From: Thelonectria olida
Taxonomy: Eukaryota > Ascomycota > Sordariomycetes > Hypocreales > Nectriaceae
Reading direction: 5' to 3'
Assembly: GCA_020736575.1 (NCBI GenBank)
Contig: JAGPYM010000011.1
Coordinates: 248,001-312,000, forward strand
DNA: 64,000 nucleotides
The notes beneath the pieces were generated by a model. The model was given only the letters and a program-made list of their open reading frames with translations, ran no database searches and had not been told where the DNA came from. Numbering within the stretch: the first letter of the stretch is position 1; every line of letters begins with the position of its first letter. A program made the position numbers and the translations under genes. This document shows positions 21,531-33,516 of the stretch, in pieces.

Positions 21531-24169
21531 CTAGAGATGTGCTCGACCTCCCATCTGTTCCCTCTTCCTCTTGGCCTCCCTGACGCTCCTTAACAAAGCC
21601 TCCCTCTCTTCATTGCTTAAACGGCTGGGGACCTTGCCTTTCCCGCTTCGTTCCGCCTCAAGAGTGTCCTCGAAGAGCTTGTGACCCAGCTCGTCTGTCA
21701 GCCAAAGCACTCGACTGCTCACGGTAGCACCATCGCGACGGTTCTTGCCTTCACGGCGAGACTGGGCGATTTTCTCCGTAAAGTCCCAAACCTTTCCTTC
21801 GGCCAGCAGCGCGCCAGTCTGCGGGTCACGCGACGGCCGCCACGATGGGTCAAGATGAATCCGGGGAGGAACTTTGGGGTCCTTGGACTTGACCACGTGG
21901 ATGAGCTGATCTTGCTCAAAGCGAAGATACGAGTTCTTGAGTGTTTCCTTGTTGACCGCCTCGAAATATGAGAGGTCACCCTGATGATAGAGCGTTTTAC
22001 CGAGCTAGGTGAGGCACCTTTGTTAGCTTGATCGTCACTGGTTCGTCAATAACGTCTTTACGTACCAGTTGGGCACCGTTGTGAGCCTTGGCCTGCTCGA
22101 TCCAAATCTCTCCGTTTAGTCCTGATGGGGGCGTCAATCCCATGAGTGACACCGCTGCCAACCAAGCCGCCTCAATGAATGGCCAGATGAGGAAACAGTA
22201 AAAGTCGTAATTCTCTCGGCCTGCCTTTCTTTCCACATCTGATAGTCCAATCGTGGTGATTTTACCATTACCATCACGATCTAGACGGACCACGTTGTCT
22301 GCCTCCAGCCCATGTAACGTCTTGTCGAGGTTGACATCAAGTCCTTCGCTTGAGAAGATGAATTCTCCACGGAAGAGTGATGATAAGAATAGAACCTGAT
22401 CCTTGAGTTGCCCGAACTCGATGTCTTGCATGTGTGGCGCGCCCCCTTGTTTCACTTTGGTATACATGGCGGCGCTAACAAGAGCCTCGTAAATGAATAG
22501 ATGGATCGTCATGTTGCGGTAAAAGGAGAGCTGGAATCGGTCGACGGCATAGTACGTAGGTTCCGCTAGACCTTCGATTACCCCAACCAAGTCCTTACCA
22601 AGAACCTCAAGACCTCGATCGATGATCTCGGAGAGGGGCGCATTCCCAAAATGAGCAACTCGGCCACCTTTGGCACGCACGCGTTCCGTGAGCCAAGAGA
22701 CACGTCGACTTAGCTCTTCCTTGCCCACGCCACGGCCGCGTAGTGTCAGGAGAACTGTGCCAATGAGTGCAGTGGGCATCACGACAGACACATCGTTGAT
22801 GTCACTCAACACCTTGTATCCCAAGGTTCGCAGAATCTTCTCACGAAGAGCTCGTATCTCTGGCCGATGGTGTTCTGTGTCTAGTCCGACAGGGACATTG
22901 GGTAGCTTCGATAGTTGCTCATCAATGAATCCTCTCAGACTCCAGGGTTCATGGAAGCGAACGTCGACTCGCCCTAGCCGGAGTGATAGGACAGAAGACC
23001 CACCAGTTAGAAAGTCGGCGAGGTTTTCCTTCTTCTTTGGCATACCTAGAAGCTCTGTAACGTATCCCTCGGTTTCGATGACCTTGTCATATTGTGTGCT
23101 GACAGGACAGATGATGGCATCATCAACTCGACCCGATAATATGCTATCGAGCACGAAACTCAGAATACCAAACTTTGGCGGAAGAAGCTTGCCTGTGCGA
23201 GAGCGACCGCCTTCGATGAAACATTCAAAGTTGTAGCCCTCCTGTAATAGGGTGTCAATGTACGACTGGACGAGCGTTGTGTATAGGACATCATCCCCGA
23301 AAGCCCTTCGAATCCACATTGCGCCTGCATGCTGAAGAAAACTGCCCAGGACAGGAATGTTCAAGTTGTCTCCGGCGACAACAATCGGTAACGTGAGGCC
23401 CAAACGGTAGCAAATGAGTTGCAAGGAGACATAATCGACGTGCGATCTGTGACTGGGTAAGAATATGATGCTTTGCTTCTTCTTAGCTGCGACCTCAGCC
23501 ACTTTACGCAGCCTCAGAACCTCCTCACTGGAGACGTGAATACCCTGGTGGTACGCCCGTGTCAACAATTGAGTGACAAAGTAGTACGCGCCACGGATAA
23601 AGGCCTTGCTCTCCAGCTTGCAGATCATATCGTCAGTCATCTTTTCTGCCAACTCTTGAAGCCCTTCTTCGATCGCATTGTGGCGTTGCGTCCTCTTGGC
23701 GATATAATCTTTGCTGTCTCGAGGCAGTGAACCCTCCCTCTCCTCAATTGCGACGCGATGGTCAGCGAGCTGGGTTATGCGCTGCTGGAGTAGTGGCGCG
23801 GAGAGGACCATTGCTTTGATGTTTTCTGAGTATCCCGGGTAGAAGACGGGTTGGCCAATGACATGGTCGTAGGCTCGCCATCCTTGGCCAGAGACATAGA
23901 GAGACACCTCGCGGAGGAACCTAGAATTAGTTGTCTTGTCAGCGCACATACTACAAGACGGCAATTGGGGGGAGACATTACTGGAGAGGTTCGGCGCGAA
24001 AGGAAGCAAACTTATCCATCAAGGCCTCCTCCCTGCCCTCAACATCCTTGATGGGAGACTCCACATAGCCGCTGGGCTGTAAAGTGACCTCGTCGCCTAG
24101 AATCTGGAGGTCAGGAGCCGTGCGGCTTGACGACGGGTCAGTGGCAACGCCTTTATTCGTTGACGACAT
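21531..24169 (-). CDS. PlsB-type glycerol-phosphate / DHAP acyltransferase
   Basis: Three exons (23982-24169, 22066-23920, 21531-22004) encode 838 residues. The acyltransferase core shows block I LPSHRSHVDY (HX4D, His220/Asp225), a following NIPVLGSFLQHAGAMWIRR, block III FIEGGRSRTGK (residues 297-307) and block IV ICPVSTQYDKV. This is the PlsB/GNPAT family that acylates the sn-1 position of glycerol-3-phosphate or dihydroxyacetone phosphate, the first step of glycerolipid or ether-lipid synthesis. Splicing out 22005-22065 is needed to reach the last exon; read-through would end in an unrelated VRKDVIDEP tail. The true C-terminus is GGRAHL, whose final AHL fits the PTS1 pattern [SAC][KRH][LM]. 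Animal GNPAT is peroxisomal, so a peroxisomal DHAP acyltransferase is plausible (inference). Confidence 0.9.
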
Positions 24170-24662
24170 GACGGATTATGGCCGCGTCGAGCTGATAGGT
24201 CAAGGTGGAGTCTGCTTCTCGAGTCGCCGACGGACAATGGGTCGATGGTCAGGCGCTTGGTTCCTCGTCAGCGATACCATGACAGGGAGCGCATGGCAGA
24301 GAAGAGAGTCAGGAGATATCACAAGTTGTCGGGTCGGGAGTTACAAGGAAATGACATGGATGATGGAGTTGAGATGCGGAGGGTGGGGCAATATTTGTTA
24401 TGCCGAGCTGCGGCAGGTGCGCCTGGGCAACTGGGTCATCCACTCTCCTTCCTCGTTAATTGCGCTGGCCAACCGACATGTGAAGCTGTGCGCTGGGGAG
24501 CTCGGACCACGTGTCACTTTCTGGGGTAAACCAAATTTCATGAAAAAGGCATGCAAGTCTCCACCCAAGAAAAGAACTCGACTCAACTTCCACCGTTAAG
24601 TCGTCGAGTTGGACGTCACATCACGACGTTCTCCCTTTGCTCCCTCTGTGACTGACTTCGCC
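24170..24662. promoter_or_regulatory. Divergent promoter, acyltransferase / POP4
   Basis: About 490 bp between divergent start codons. Open frames in this segment are not supported by any recognisable protein. Confidence 0.5.
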
Positions 24663-25355
24663 ATGTCTGCCGCGGCCCAAAAGACGACCCAAAACCTCTT
24701 GGCCAGGGCCCATTCTCCCGACAGTGTTAACCGCATCTACTCGGAAAAAATCCAACATCGCCCATTCGTCCTACGCCCAACCTCGCCCCCGCCAGCGACT
24801 CAGAATGCCCGAGCCATTCGAAGAAAAGCTCGCCAGGAGAAGAAGGCCAAGCAGAAACAACGACCGAAGCCCCTCTCTGCGCGCGAGCGCCGTCAACTCG
24901 ACCTCTACACAATTCGGAAAGAGGACCAAAAATATGACATCTACCATCCTTTGAACCAGCTCTGGCTGGGTTATGTCCGCGAACTACTAGGCAATGATGT
25001 ACACTCGGGTGGACCAAATGCCGCGGCGAAATTGGCAAGCGCAGAGTTCCATGGCGCCGCTGTTGAGATCGTGAGGAGCCGCTGTCCTAGCCGAGTTGGC
25101 CTCAAAGGTATTGTGGTACGAGATCGAAAGTTCGTTGTTGAAGTCATCACCCAGAAGCGGGGTCTCAAGGTAGTGCCCAAAGAGGGCACCGTTTTTCGAG
25201 TCGAGGTACCCGTTGAGACCAAATCCGAGATTGACGCGAAGGGGAGCGAGCGCGACAGAAAGTTCGCGTTTGATGTGTTGGGCGATCAGATGATGTTGAG
25301 AGCGACAGACCGTGCCAACAGGAAGTTCAAGCCACACTTTCTCGCAAGTCTCTGA
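24663..25355 (+). CDS. POP4: Ribonuclease P/MRP subunit Pop4 (Rpp29)
   Basis: An intronless 230-residue protein starting at the ATG in GCCATGTCTGCC. A basic N-terminal region (AIRRKARQEKKAKQKQRPKPLSARERRQL as seen around residues 50-80) precedes the Rpp29/Pop4 domain. That domain shows YHPLNQLWLGYVRELL, the Sm-like strands AEFHGAAVEIVRSRCPSRVGLKGIVVRD, KFVVEVITQKRGLKVVPKEGTVFRVEV and a closing FDVLGDQMMLRATDRANRKFKPH. Pop4 is a core protein of nuclear RNase P and RNase MRP, needed for tRNA 5' maturation and rRNA processing. Length fits the family. Confidence 0.93.
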   Translation: MSAAAQKTTQNLLARAHSPDSVNRIYSEKIQHRPFVLRPTSPPPATQNARAIRRKARQEKKAKQKQRPKPLSARERRQLDLYTIRKEDQKYDIYHPLNQLWLGYVRELLGNDVHSGGPNAAAKLASAEFHGAAVEIVRSRCPSRVGLKGIVVRDRKFVVEVITQKRGLKVVPKEGTVFRVEVPVETKSEIDAKGSERDRKFAFDVLGDQMMLRATDRANRKFKPHFLASL

Positions 25356-25719
25356 ATGTGTTGGAACTATGCCGACAAAGTCGACCGTACACAGGAAGAA
25401 TATGGTTTCTGGGTGCTAAGGGGGCTTCCCGCAAGCATATCGCTTTTCAAGTTCTGACTGCATCAGAGCAGATGCCTAACTCTAGGAGGACTGCGTGGCC
25501 GGACTTTCGACCTAGCAAACAAACGGAACCAACAAGGTAGGTATGAGGTCACGCACCAGCTTGCCTTTGGGAATATCCGGAGCAGAACATATGTGGAAAA
25601 CACTACTTATTCCTGTTTCCCCCGCGGACATGACCATGAACCGCCACCCCTCTTCGTATCACCCAAGAAACTGTCTGCCATTAAATATGTTGTCTGAGAA
25701 AACGGCACAGACTAGCAAA
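25356..25719. promoter_or_regulatory. Gap between POP4 and small membrane-protein gene
   Basis: About 360 bp. An in-frame ATG at 25687 could extend the following gene by 11 residues. Nothing else recognised. Confidence 0.4.
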
Positions 25720-26392
25720 ATGGCCCCTGCCATTCATGACGATGAACACCAGAGGCTCCTAACCGATGTTACTCATGATGATGAGCATGAGAGACTCTCC
25801 AGGCTTCTCCCTGGCCGCCGCAGGGAAATGATCACCATTGTTCCCTTGTTGTTGGTTTGGCCTTGTGCACACATAACGCTCCGGATTGGAGGAGTCTGGT
25901 TATCTTGTGTTTCTGGGATACTTAACTGTCTATGGGTACGTATCACTTCGCAATTTAAACCGTCAAAGGAGACTGACATGTTAGCTTATAGGCTTTCTTT
26001 ACTTTTGGGTTATTTGCGTCCATTCCGGTGGACAACAACTCTTTATTGAAGGCGAATATCCAGGCGTGGAGCCTTGGTTTCAGTTATTTCTCGGGACTGA
26101 TCATCAATATCACCTTTATCGACATTAGTTCGACTCTGTGCGGTCCGAGCAACAAGGACGCGCCGCAATGCGTATGGATGGGAACACAAGGATATATGAT
26201 TGTTGTTCTTCTGGCAGTGGTGGGGGTTGCATTTCAGACGTAAGTTCTGAGACTGTGCAACCTATAAGATCTAGTTCAACGAAGCTGACAGTGAATAATA
26301 GGCTGAAATGGTTCCGAATCGCTCTCAAGATTGACCTTATGTGGAGAGAAACAGAGAGAGAGAAACGGAAACAGGTTAGCGAGAGTGTATAG
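25720..26392 (+). CDS. Unrecognised small membrane protein
   Basis: A three-exon model (25720-25935, 25992-26239, 26302-26392) yields 184 residues with consistent phases. Both introns have good signals (GTACGT...TTATAG and GTAAGT with a CTGAC branch site). The N-terminus is hydrophilic with a tandem repeat, DDEHQRLLTD and DDEHERLSRL, followed by RRR. Hydrophobic segments follow at about residues 30-48, 50-80 and 85-105, and again at VVLLAVVGVAF near residue 145, before a basic amphipathic tail (LKWFRIALKIDLMWRETEREKRK). This suggests a four-helix membrane protein with both ends in the cytoplasm. I do not recognise the family. The first exon between RRREM and the first intron is less convincing and may hide another intron. 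Confidence 0.55.
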
Positions 26393-28123
26393 GAACACAA
26401 GATCATTGTTGGACTTGGGGGATAGAAACCCGAGACATCGCGCTTGTGGAAACCCTGTGGTGTAAAGTAGTATGCTACTTTGCATTTCTTGTTAGCTTGA
26501 TCGTATCAAAGTCATTTTTAGAATAGTGACTACCTACGAACACCTTTCCTTGACTACCTATGTACCTACCTTACGTACTTGACAAGATACTTACCTACAG
26601 AGTTGATTATTAGGTTGGAGGCAGCTATGAGGAAACGTGTCTATAGGTAGTTTATTATTTGCTGTTTGTTGAAAAAGTGCAACTGTGGCCAATAAACTTC
26701 CGTTGTTCGTGGAACCCGTCGGGAACATGCTTCTCCTCTCGCCATTTTCTCGCCTTGAGGCGTCGCGCCACCTGCAGGCGAAAGGGGACGCTCCTTGGCA
26801 CGTGATGAGGATGTACGGTACCTCAGTTAAATGCAGGGGTAAATGAATAGTATCTATTCGTGGTAATTACGAGATATTCGTACTACGGAGTGTTCGGACA
26901 GTCTGGGGAATGAAATGTCTGAACCAATCCAACCACTACCAACCGCGAGAGTTCCAGCCATACCCAGGAATTCGGCAAGACATAGTTAGGATGAAACAGA
27001 TTGTGCCTGCCTCAAACGGGCTGGTAAGTTTTGCGCACAAACATCCCCCCCGATAGAGGAAGCAGTCAAGCAAACCATGCCCCATCTCCATTAGGTTCAG
27101 CCCTCACGAACATTAAATTACCCATGTCCATCAAGGGGATTTATGAAGCAAAATCCCGGCAAAAGCCCGGCATCAGCCAATTTTGGCCTAGCTGCCCGGC
27201 ACATGACAGATCGCTGGCCACTAAGCGGGCGTCGGAGCCACTGCCCTCCTCTGGAATACACGGGCCAGTCGCTGTTCCCCAGTGGAATGAATGACGCTTT
27301 AGTGACCATGGCCACTAAAAACGAGGCCCGATGGCGCTTAGGCCACTGGGCGATGGCCACCGAGGGGAATCAAGGACATCAAGAACCAACCATCGACCAT
27401 CCCGCCCCCTGCTGCGCGGGGACTTCTAATCGTCAGGTACATTATCTGGCGCCAAAGATGTGCGGCGGTAAAGGTACCCTAAGATCACGAGGTACATAGG
27501 CGGCTGAGAGGCGCAAGTACCATCGGTCTCCATGGCACCTTCGAGTTCAGCCCAGGCAGTCCAATGGAAGCAGAGACGAAAGACTCCAATTTTCCATTTG
27601 CCCAAATCCCTTTGATTTTTTCCACCTCAGGTCTAAAGCCACCACAAACGAACAACATCGAAACATCATCACGCCCCAAAACAGCTTTTCCTCACGCTCC
27701 TCGTCTGAGTCTCGTCAACAAAGACTCACACTATTCGATACAACGAACGTCCTCGCGCTTCAGCCCGATCGTTACATCATTAGCAACCAATACCCTTACA
27801 CGTCGATCTGCACTTTGCATCGTCGAAAAAAAAAAAAGTAACCCTACGCACGATCCGCCCCATTCTGTACTGTGCTTTTGTGTCTCCGGGTTCCCGCAAC
27901 TTCGAGTTCGTTCCCCGTTCCCTCACCTTGTCCTCGCGAGAACGAAAAGCCAACCGCAGAAAACCTAGACAGACACAAGTTCAGACAACCTGTATCCATA
28001 CGCCTTCGATTGACTACGCATCATCCTGTTCTTTTGCGACTCGACGATACGTGCAACCTACCCCCGCGTATCCAAAATCATAACAACGCCGACAACCGTT
28101 ACTTTCAAGAGCGATCGCCTGTC
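26393..28123. promoter_or_regulatory. Intergenic region and long leader of the GYF gene
   Basis: About 1.7 kb. The first part has TACCTAC repeats (26525-26600). The part nearest the GYF gene is C/T-rich with an A12 run at about 27827-27838, consistent with a long 5' untranslated region. Several short frames lie here but none is supported. Confidence 0.45.
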
Positions 28124-31100
28124 ATGTCGTCCAATCTTCCTTCGAGCTTTGCCTCGGCTGCCGCAGGCCAAAACACCAATCGTGATGCCAAGGGTGGGAG
28201 AGCTGATGGCAGGGGAGCTGCAAGCGGAGAATGGTGAGTGCCTGCCCCTACCTATCTCTCATGTCGTGTGTCGTCTGTTACGTCCGCTGCTGCCATGTTC
28301 CCTACCCGCGTCTCGTGTTGCCCTTGCGCGGGTTTCAGTGTGCGAGGTGTGTTCTGTGCTGCCTCTGGGCGAGCTTTGGTGACGCTGGTATCTGCCCCCT
28401 CCAAGCCAGTTTACCGCCAAACGCCGTACCTGATGACCCTTTGTGCGTGGGTTCAAGGTTTTGATAGCGCTGTCATACCCTCGGCCACCGGACTTGCTAG
28501 GGTTCCGTTTCAACTGTTCTGCTGTTTCGCGCTGCATTTGGCCACAACAATAACTAACTTTCCCCTCCCACAGGGTGAGACGAGATGGACGTTCGATTAA
28601 CGGTACTCTCACCTTTCGCCGATCCTCCACGACTCCTCTGGGACATCCTTCCTCACAGCCTCCCGCCTCGATGGACAACATCCTCCAACCTCCTGCCAGC
28701 ATCGACAGCTCCATCGTACCTCTGGCGACGCAAGAACGGGGCTCCTCACGCTACACAAGGGAGGAACTCCTCGCAATTTCCCGCCTACAAAAAGGCAATG
28801 ACAACGTTTCTCGATTGTTCAGTCATGGTTGGAACCCTGCTCAGGTGAATGGGCATGCTGCGAGAGGCTGGGGGAAGACAAACGACAACCACATCCCACA
28901 GGAACCAGGTGCTTGTTGGGACCAGACTGGAGATTCGACGCCAATGGGATTGCAGCAATTCACCATGGAGGAAAAAGAAGTACGTCGAGTACCACCCGAT
29001 CTGCTGCAAGAGGACACTGCTGATAGTTTCCAGGCCTTTACCACAGAGATTAACTCGCCCCTCAAACCCCCCACCCAAAACAAGGAGGGCCACCCAGGCG
29101 GTGCGAACGGTCGAAAGGCATCTTTGTCTCAGGGAGTTAATAATTCCTTTGGCGTGAGCTCACCCTCCTCTGCTACTAGGCCCGGTACTCGTCGCCGCGA
29201 GACGGTTGACTCGAATCCCTTTAGCAGCAGCTCCATGGCTTCGCCTACTGCTGGCCGCTTTCCAAGAGATGACCCCTCCTATTGGTTTCCCCGGAAGAAC
29301 ACAGACCTCAAGGAGAACGACCCGGACGATTCGGATGGCGAACAACCATCCCGTGATTCGGGTGGAAAGTTGCCACCATTTGGTAACTTGATGCGGTCCA
29401 ACACGGGGGGGATCGGAAACATGGGATCGATTTGGCCACCCTCTAACCCCACCACGCCTATCGCAGGAGGATTTGGCAATTTTGCCATGCCTTCATCTGC
29501 GATTGGTGAGAAGCGTGGTGCAGGCGGTGCTGGGGGAAGCCGCTTGGCCCATTTGATGCCCAAGGAAGGCTCAGACATCAAACCCGGAGAAAGCGCCAAT
29601 CCTCTGAACCAGCAGTCTTGGAGATCGCGCCCTCGTACCGACACGGATCCCTTTGGCGTCGACGAAGGGCTTTCTGGTAGTGCAGTCCTCGGTGGAGCAC
29701 AGGATGACTCGAGTGCACCTCAACAGGGTGGTCGACCTGGTGTGATGGGTACTCCAGTCAAGGGTTCAACGGGTGATTTTGGAATGTCTGGACTTAATTT
29801 GGGTGCCGATGACAACGGTCCTGTTAGCCCATCCGAAACGAATCCATACCGAAGCCCACCAGCCGAGCGCCACGAGCAGGATGACGATGCCGGCGGTGGT
29901 GAGGGGCCCCACGGCGCGAATCTTCATGACCCGCCGTCCAACTTTGGATCCATCTCTCGTGGCTTTGGCGGTGTTCCTTTCGACGCGGGTGATCGTAGCC
30001 AGACATCCAGTGTTGGGGCTAAAGGATACCCATCCCTGAACACTTCGGGATGGCCTGCTCCTGGGGGGCCTCCGATCGGAACTCCGGATCGTGAGCGACC
30101 CAACCTTGGAAACGCATTTGGCAACTCTCTCTTTAGCCCGATGGGTGACCTTCAATCTCCTGGAATGTCCAACCTCAACAATGTCTTTGGTCCTGCTAGT
30201 GCCGGTGGCGGAATGGGAACTGGCAGCATCAGCCGTACGAGCAGACTCGGCGCGCTGTTTCCTGCTGCTATGCAGGCCCAGATGCAGGCCCATGGAGAAC
30301 ATGACAACAACCTCTCTGACTCTCTGCCGGATCTTCGACAGTCCAACCCTCTGGGCGCCATTGGTCGCGGCAACTTCGCAATTCCCCCCCGTGATACCGA
30401 GAGCCCGATACGAGCTGGCCGTGCCATGTTTGAGGACATACTCGCTGCTAGCGCCACTGGACAAACTCATAATGTCTTTAGCACTGCCGAGCCTGGTCAT
30501 GCTGGCACCGCAGCCACGGCTCCTCAGTCTTTTACTCCCGTTGGCGGAAGTCTGCCCTTTGGCGGCAGTCAAACCGGCACCGAGCCTCCGTCCGCCCAAG
30601 TTCGTCAGATGGTAATGCCAGATCGCATGCGATGGGTCTACTTGGACCCCCAGGGACAAGTGCAGGGTCCTTTCACGGGACTCGAGATGAACGATTGGTA
30701 CAAGGCGAACTTTTTCTCCCCTGATCTTAGAGTCAAGAAGGTTGAGGATCCTGAGTTTGAGCCTCTCGGTCAGCTCATACGACGTATAGGGAACTCGCGT
30801 GAACCATTCCTGGTGCCCCAGATTGGCGTTGCCCATGGCCCACCACCTGCTCAGGCAGGTCCCTTCTCCCAGACAAGTTCTGGTATCATTCCTCCTCTTA
30901 GTGGGATGTTCCCGAGTTTTGGCCGCACTTTGACAGCGGAGGAGCAGAACAATCTCGAGAGACGTAAGCAGGAAGAGCAGTTTCTCATGGTTCAGCAACG
31001 CGAATATATGATGCGAACACATCCCATCAGAATGCCGGTTCCATCTCTTCAACACCATTCGAGCGCCCACAGCCTACAAAGCCAGCCTAGCTTTGGCAGT

Positions 31101-32952
31101 ATCACCTCGCCCAACCCAATCGGTATGTCTCATCAGCAACAGCCGATTGGCGCCATCCCTGCATCTGGGGGCTTCTTTGACGGAGTCCCGGGAGCTCAAG
31201 GGTCGACTGGACCTAGTTCGGGAAACGGTGATGGTTTTCGGGACGAGGACCTAGCCAACCTTTCCCCAGCTGAACGCCAGATACTTGCCAACCTTCAGGG
31301 AAGCGCCCCAGGTTCCGGCGTCCCACAGCCCATTGGCGCCCCTGCTACCGATGTCAACCTCCGAACCGGTCTTCCCCAGACTGAGGAGCTTCAGCAAGAT
31401 GAGGAAGGATTCAAGGACCGTCTTCAGGAGTTTGAAGGTTTGCGGGCTGAGCATGAGGCTCAGCAGGATGCCCAGGATGTGGTATCTGATGAGGTCGAGT
31501 CCAATGAGTCTGACGAGTCCGACGAACCTGCTCCTGCCCCTGAGCGTATTGAAGAAGCCGTCGAGGAGCTCTCGCCTCTCACTGGGAGGGCTGCTAAGGC
31601 TGCCAAGCGCAAGGCTGCCGTGGAGGCTCTCTCTCTTACCCAACAGGTCCAGAATGCTCAAGCAGCCGCCGCAGCAGCAGCACTTCAGATCGCTGAACCC
31701 GACATGCCTATGCCATTCCCCCCTCCTCCTTCTACGGGAACTCCTCTCCCCGCACCAACTGCCCAGCGGGCTCGTTCCAACCTCCCTGATCAGTATAACC
31801 GATCGCAGACAGGAACCCCCGATACTGTATCATCGCAACCACCCCCCCTTGCTCCTTGGGCTAAAGGTCCCGATGCTGAGGGACACAAGGGCCCCAGTCT
31901 AAAGGAGATTCAGGAAGCTGAAGCTCGTAAGGCTGCCAAGGCTGAAGAGGCCGCTGCCACCCTACGAAAGGCTGTCCTTGAGCAGGAAGCCGCTGCAATT
32001 AGAGAGCGTGAGAAGGCTGCCGCCGCCGCCAGCCTACCTGCTACAAGCACCTGGGCTCATGGATCCCCAGCCCCTGCCGGCAGCCCTTGGGCGAAGCCTG
32101 GGCCTTCCAAGGGACCTACACCTACTGCGTCTGCGTCGTCTAGCAAGACCAAGACTCTGGCCGAAATCCAGCGTGAGGAAGAGTACCGTAAGCAGAAGGC
32201 CAAGGATGCGATTGCCCAGTCTGGTGGTGCCCCTCCAGGTATCTCCAAGAGTTATGCGAACCTGGCCAGCAAGTCCGGCCAGCCCGCTTTCACCAATGCC
32301 GCGTCGGCTGCTGCTAATGCGGCTGCGGCTGTCGCCGGACCTCCCGGAGCCGGTTGGTCTACCGTCGGCGCCGGAGGAAAGGTCAAGACTCCGACGGGCC
32401 CATCGGTTCAGGGCCGATCCGTTAGCGCTGCCAACATCAAGCCTGTGACTTCGCCCATCAAGTCTGTGGCCAAGCCTGCAACTGCTGGCACTAACGGCAA
32501 GGCGGATGCCATGGAAGAGTTCGATAAGTGGGTTCATCGGGAGCTTTCCCGTGGCATTACTGGCGTTAATGACAGTGAGTTCTCCTTCCGACTGGATGGA
32601 TGCGTGTCGAATACTTTGTACTGACCAATCTTTAGTTGCCACCTTCCAAGCCACTCTCGATGTCCTCCCTCTGGACTCTGGCTTGATCGCTGACGCTGTC
32701 TACGCAAACTCGACGACCATGGACGGCCGACACTTTGCCGAAGAGTTCATTCGCCGAAAGCAACAAGCTGCGCGCGGTATCATCGAAAAGCAGCCCACCG
32801 CCGCTGAGGCTAAGCTCGGCGGTTCGACCGGTGGTTGGAGCGAAGTTGCCAAGAAGAGCGGTACCAGCAGCACTCAGGCCCGCGAGAGCGATGCCAGCAT
32901 TCTGGCCGCCGGCTTCAAGGTCGTCCCGAGCCGCAAGAAGGGCAAGAAATAG
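28124..32952 (+). CDS. GYF-domain protein (Smy2/GIGYF-like)
   Basis: Three exons (28124-28233, 28574-32574, 32636-32952) encode about 1,475 residues. The first 37 codons are separated by an unusually long 340-bp intron; splicing gives GEWVRRDGRS in frame. The GYF domain lies near residues 718-785: RWVYLDPQGQVQGPF, GLEMNDWYKANFFSPDLRVKK and FEPLGQLIRRIGN, with the GPF-x4-M-x2-WY signature that binds proline-rich PPGL ligands. The rest is low-complexity, Gly/Ser/Pro-rich before the domain and Ala/Glu-rich helical after it. A conserved C-terminal end (FKVVPSRKKGKK) and the ATFQATLDVLPLDSGLI segment in the last exons are typical of the fungal proteins. Relatives act in translational repression, mRNA decay and ER-Golgi transport; the exact role here is not shown. 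Confidence 0.92.
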
Positions 32953-33516
32953 AACCTCTATGGCGGCGTGTTGGGGGAGCGCCGTGCGTGATATGTTAGT
33001 TCTGATTTTGTCCACCAAAAGTCTGTTCTTGGCCTGCCTGTCTTGTCAAAGGCCGGTTCCCTTTGGTGTATCATGCCAGAATGGGACGTGGCCTGGTATT
33101 GTTTTGGCCAGTAAGAGAAGTTAGTCTTTGTGGTTTTAGTGTATCACGATCGAATGTGTTTGATGCGTTATGCACGATGATGATGTACGAAAAGGACGTT
33201 TGGCAAGAGGATGGATGTTTTGGGCAGCGATGTATTAGCACTCAATAGCGCTTACGAAGTAGGATCAATGTCTCAAAGAGCGTTTGTGCTACGATTAACT
33301 CCGTCATCTTGAAGTGAATGGTTCGCAGATTGTGAAGATGCAAGTCGTGAGTGGCGAGATATGGGGGATCCCAATCGATGATGGGTTACACGTTGTCTCA
33401 ACCGACGCAACAATATTGAACCCACAAACTCGTTCAATCATTCCATCTTGCTTTTGTCTATAACCAAAGTCCACATGTCTCATCCACTAATACCCAAGTC
33501 GAGTTCGTCTGTCTGT
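32953..33516. other. Convergent 3' intergenic region
   Basis: About 560 bp between converging genes; no gene or structured element recognised. Confidence 0.5.
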
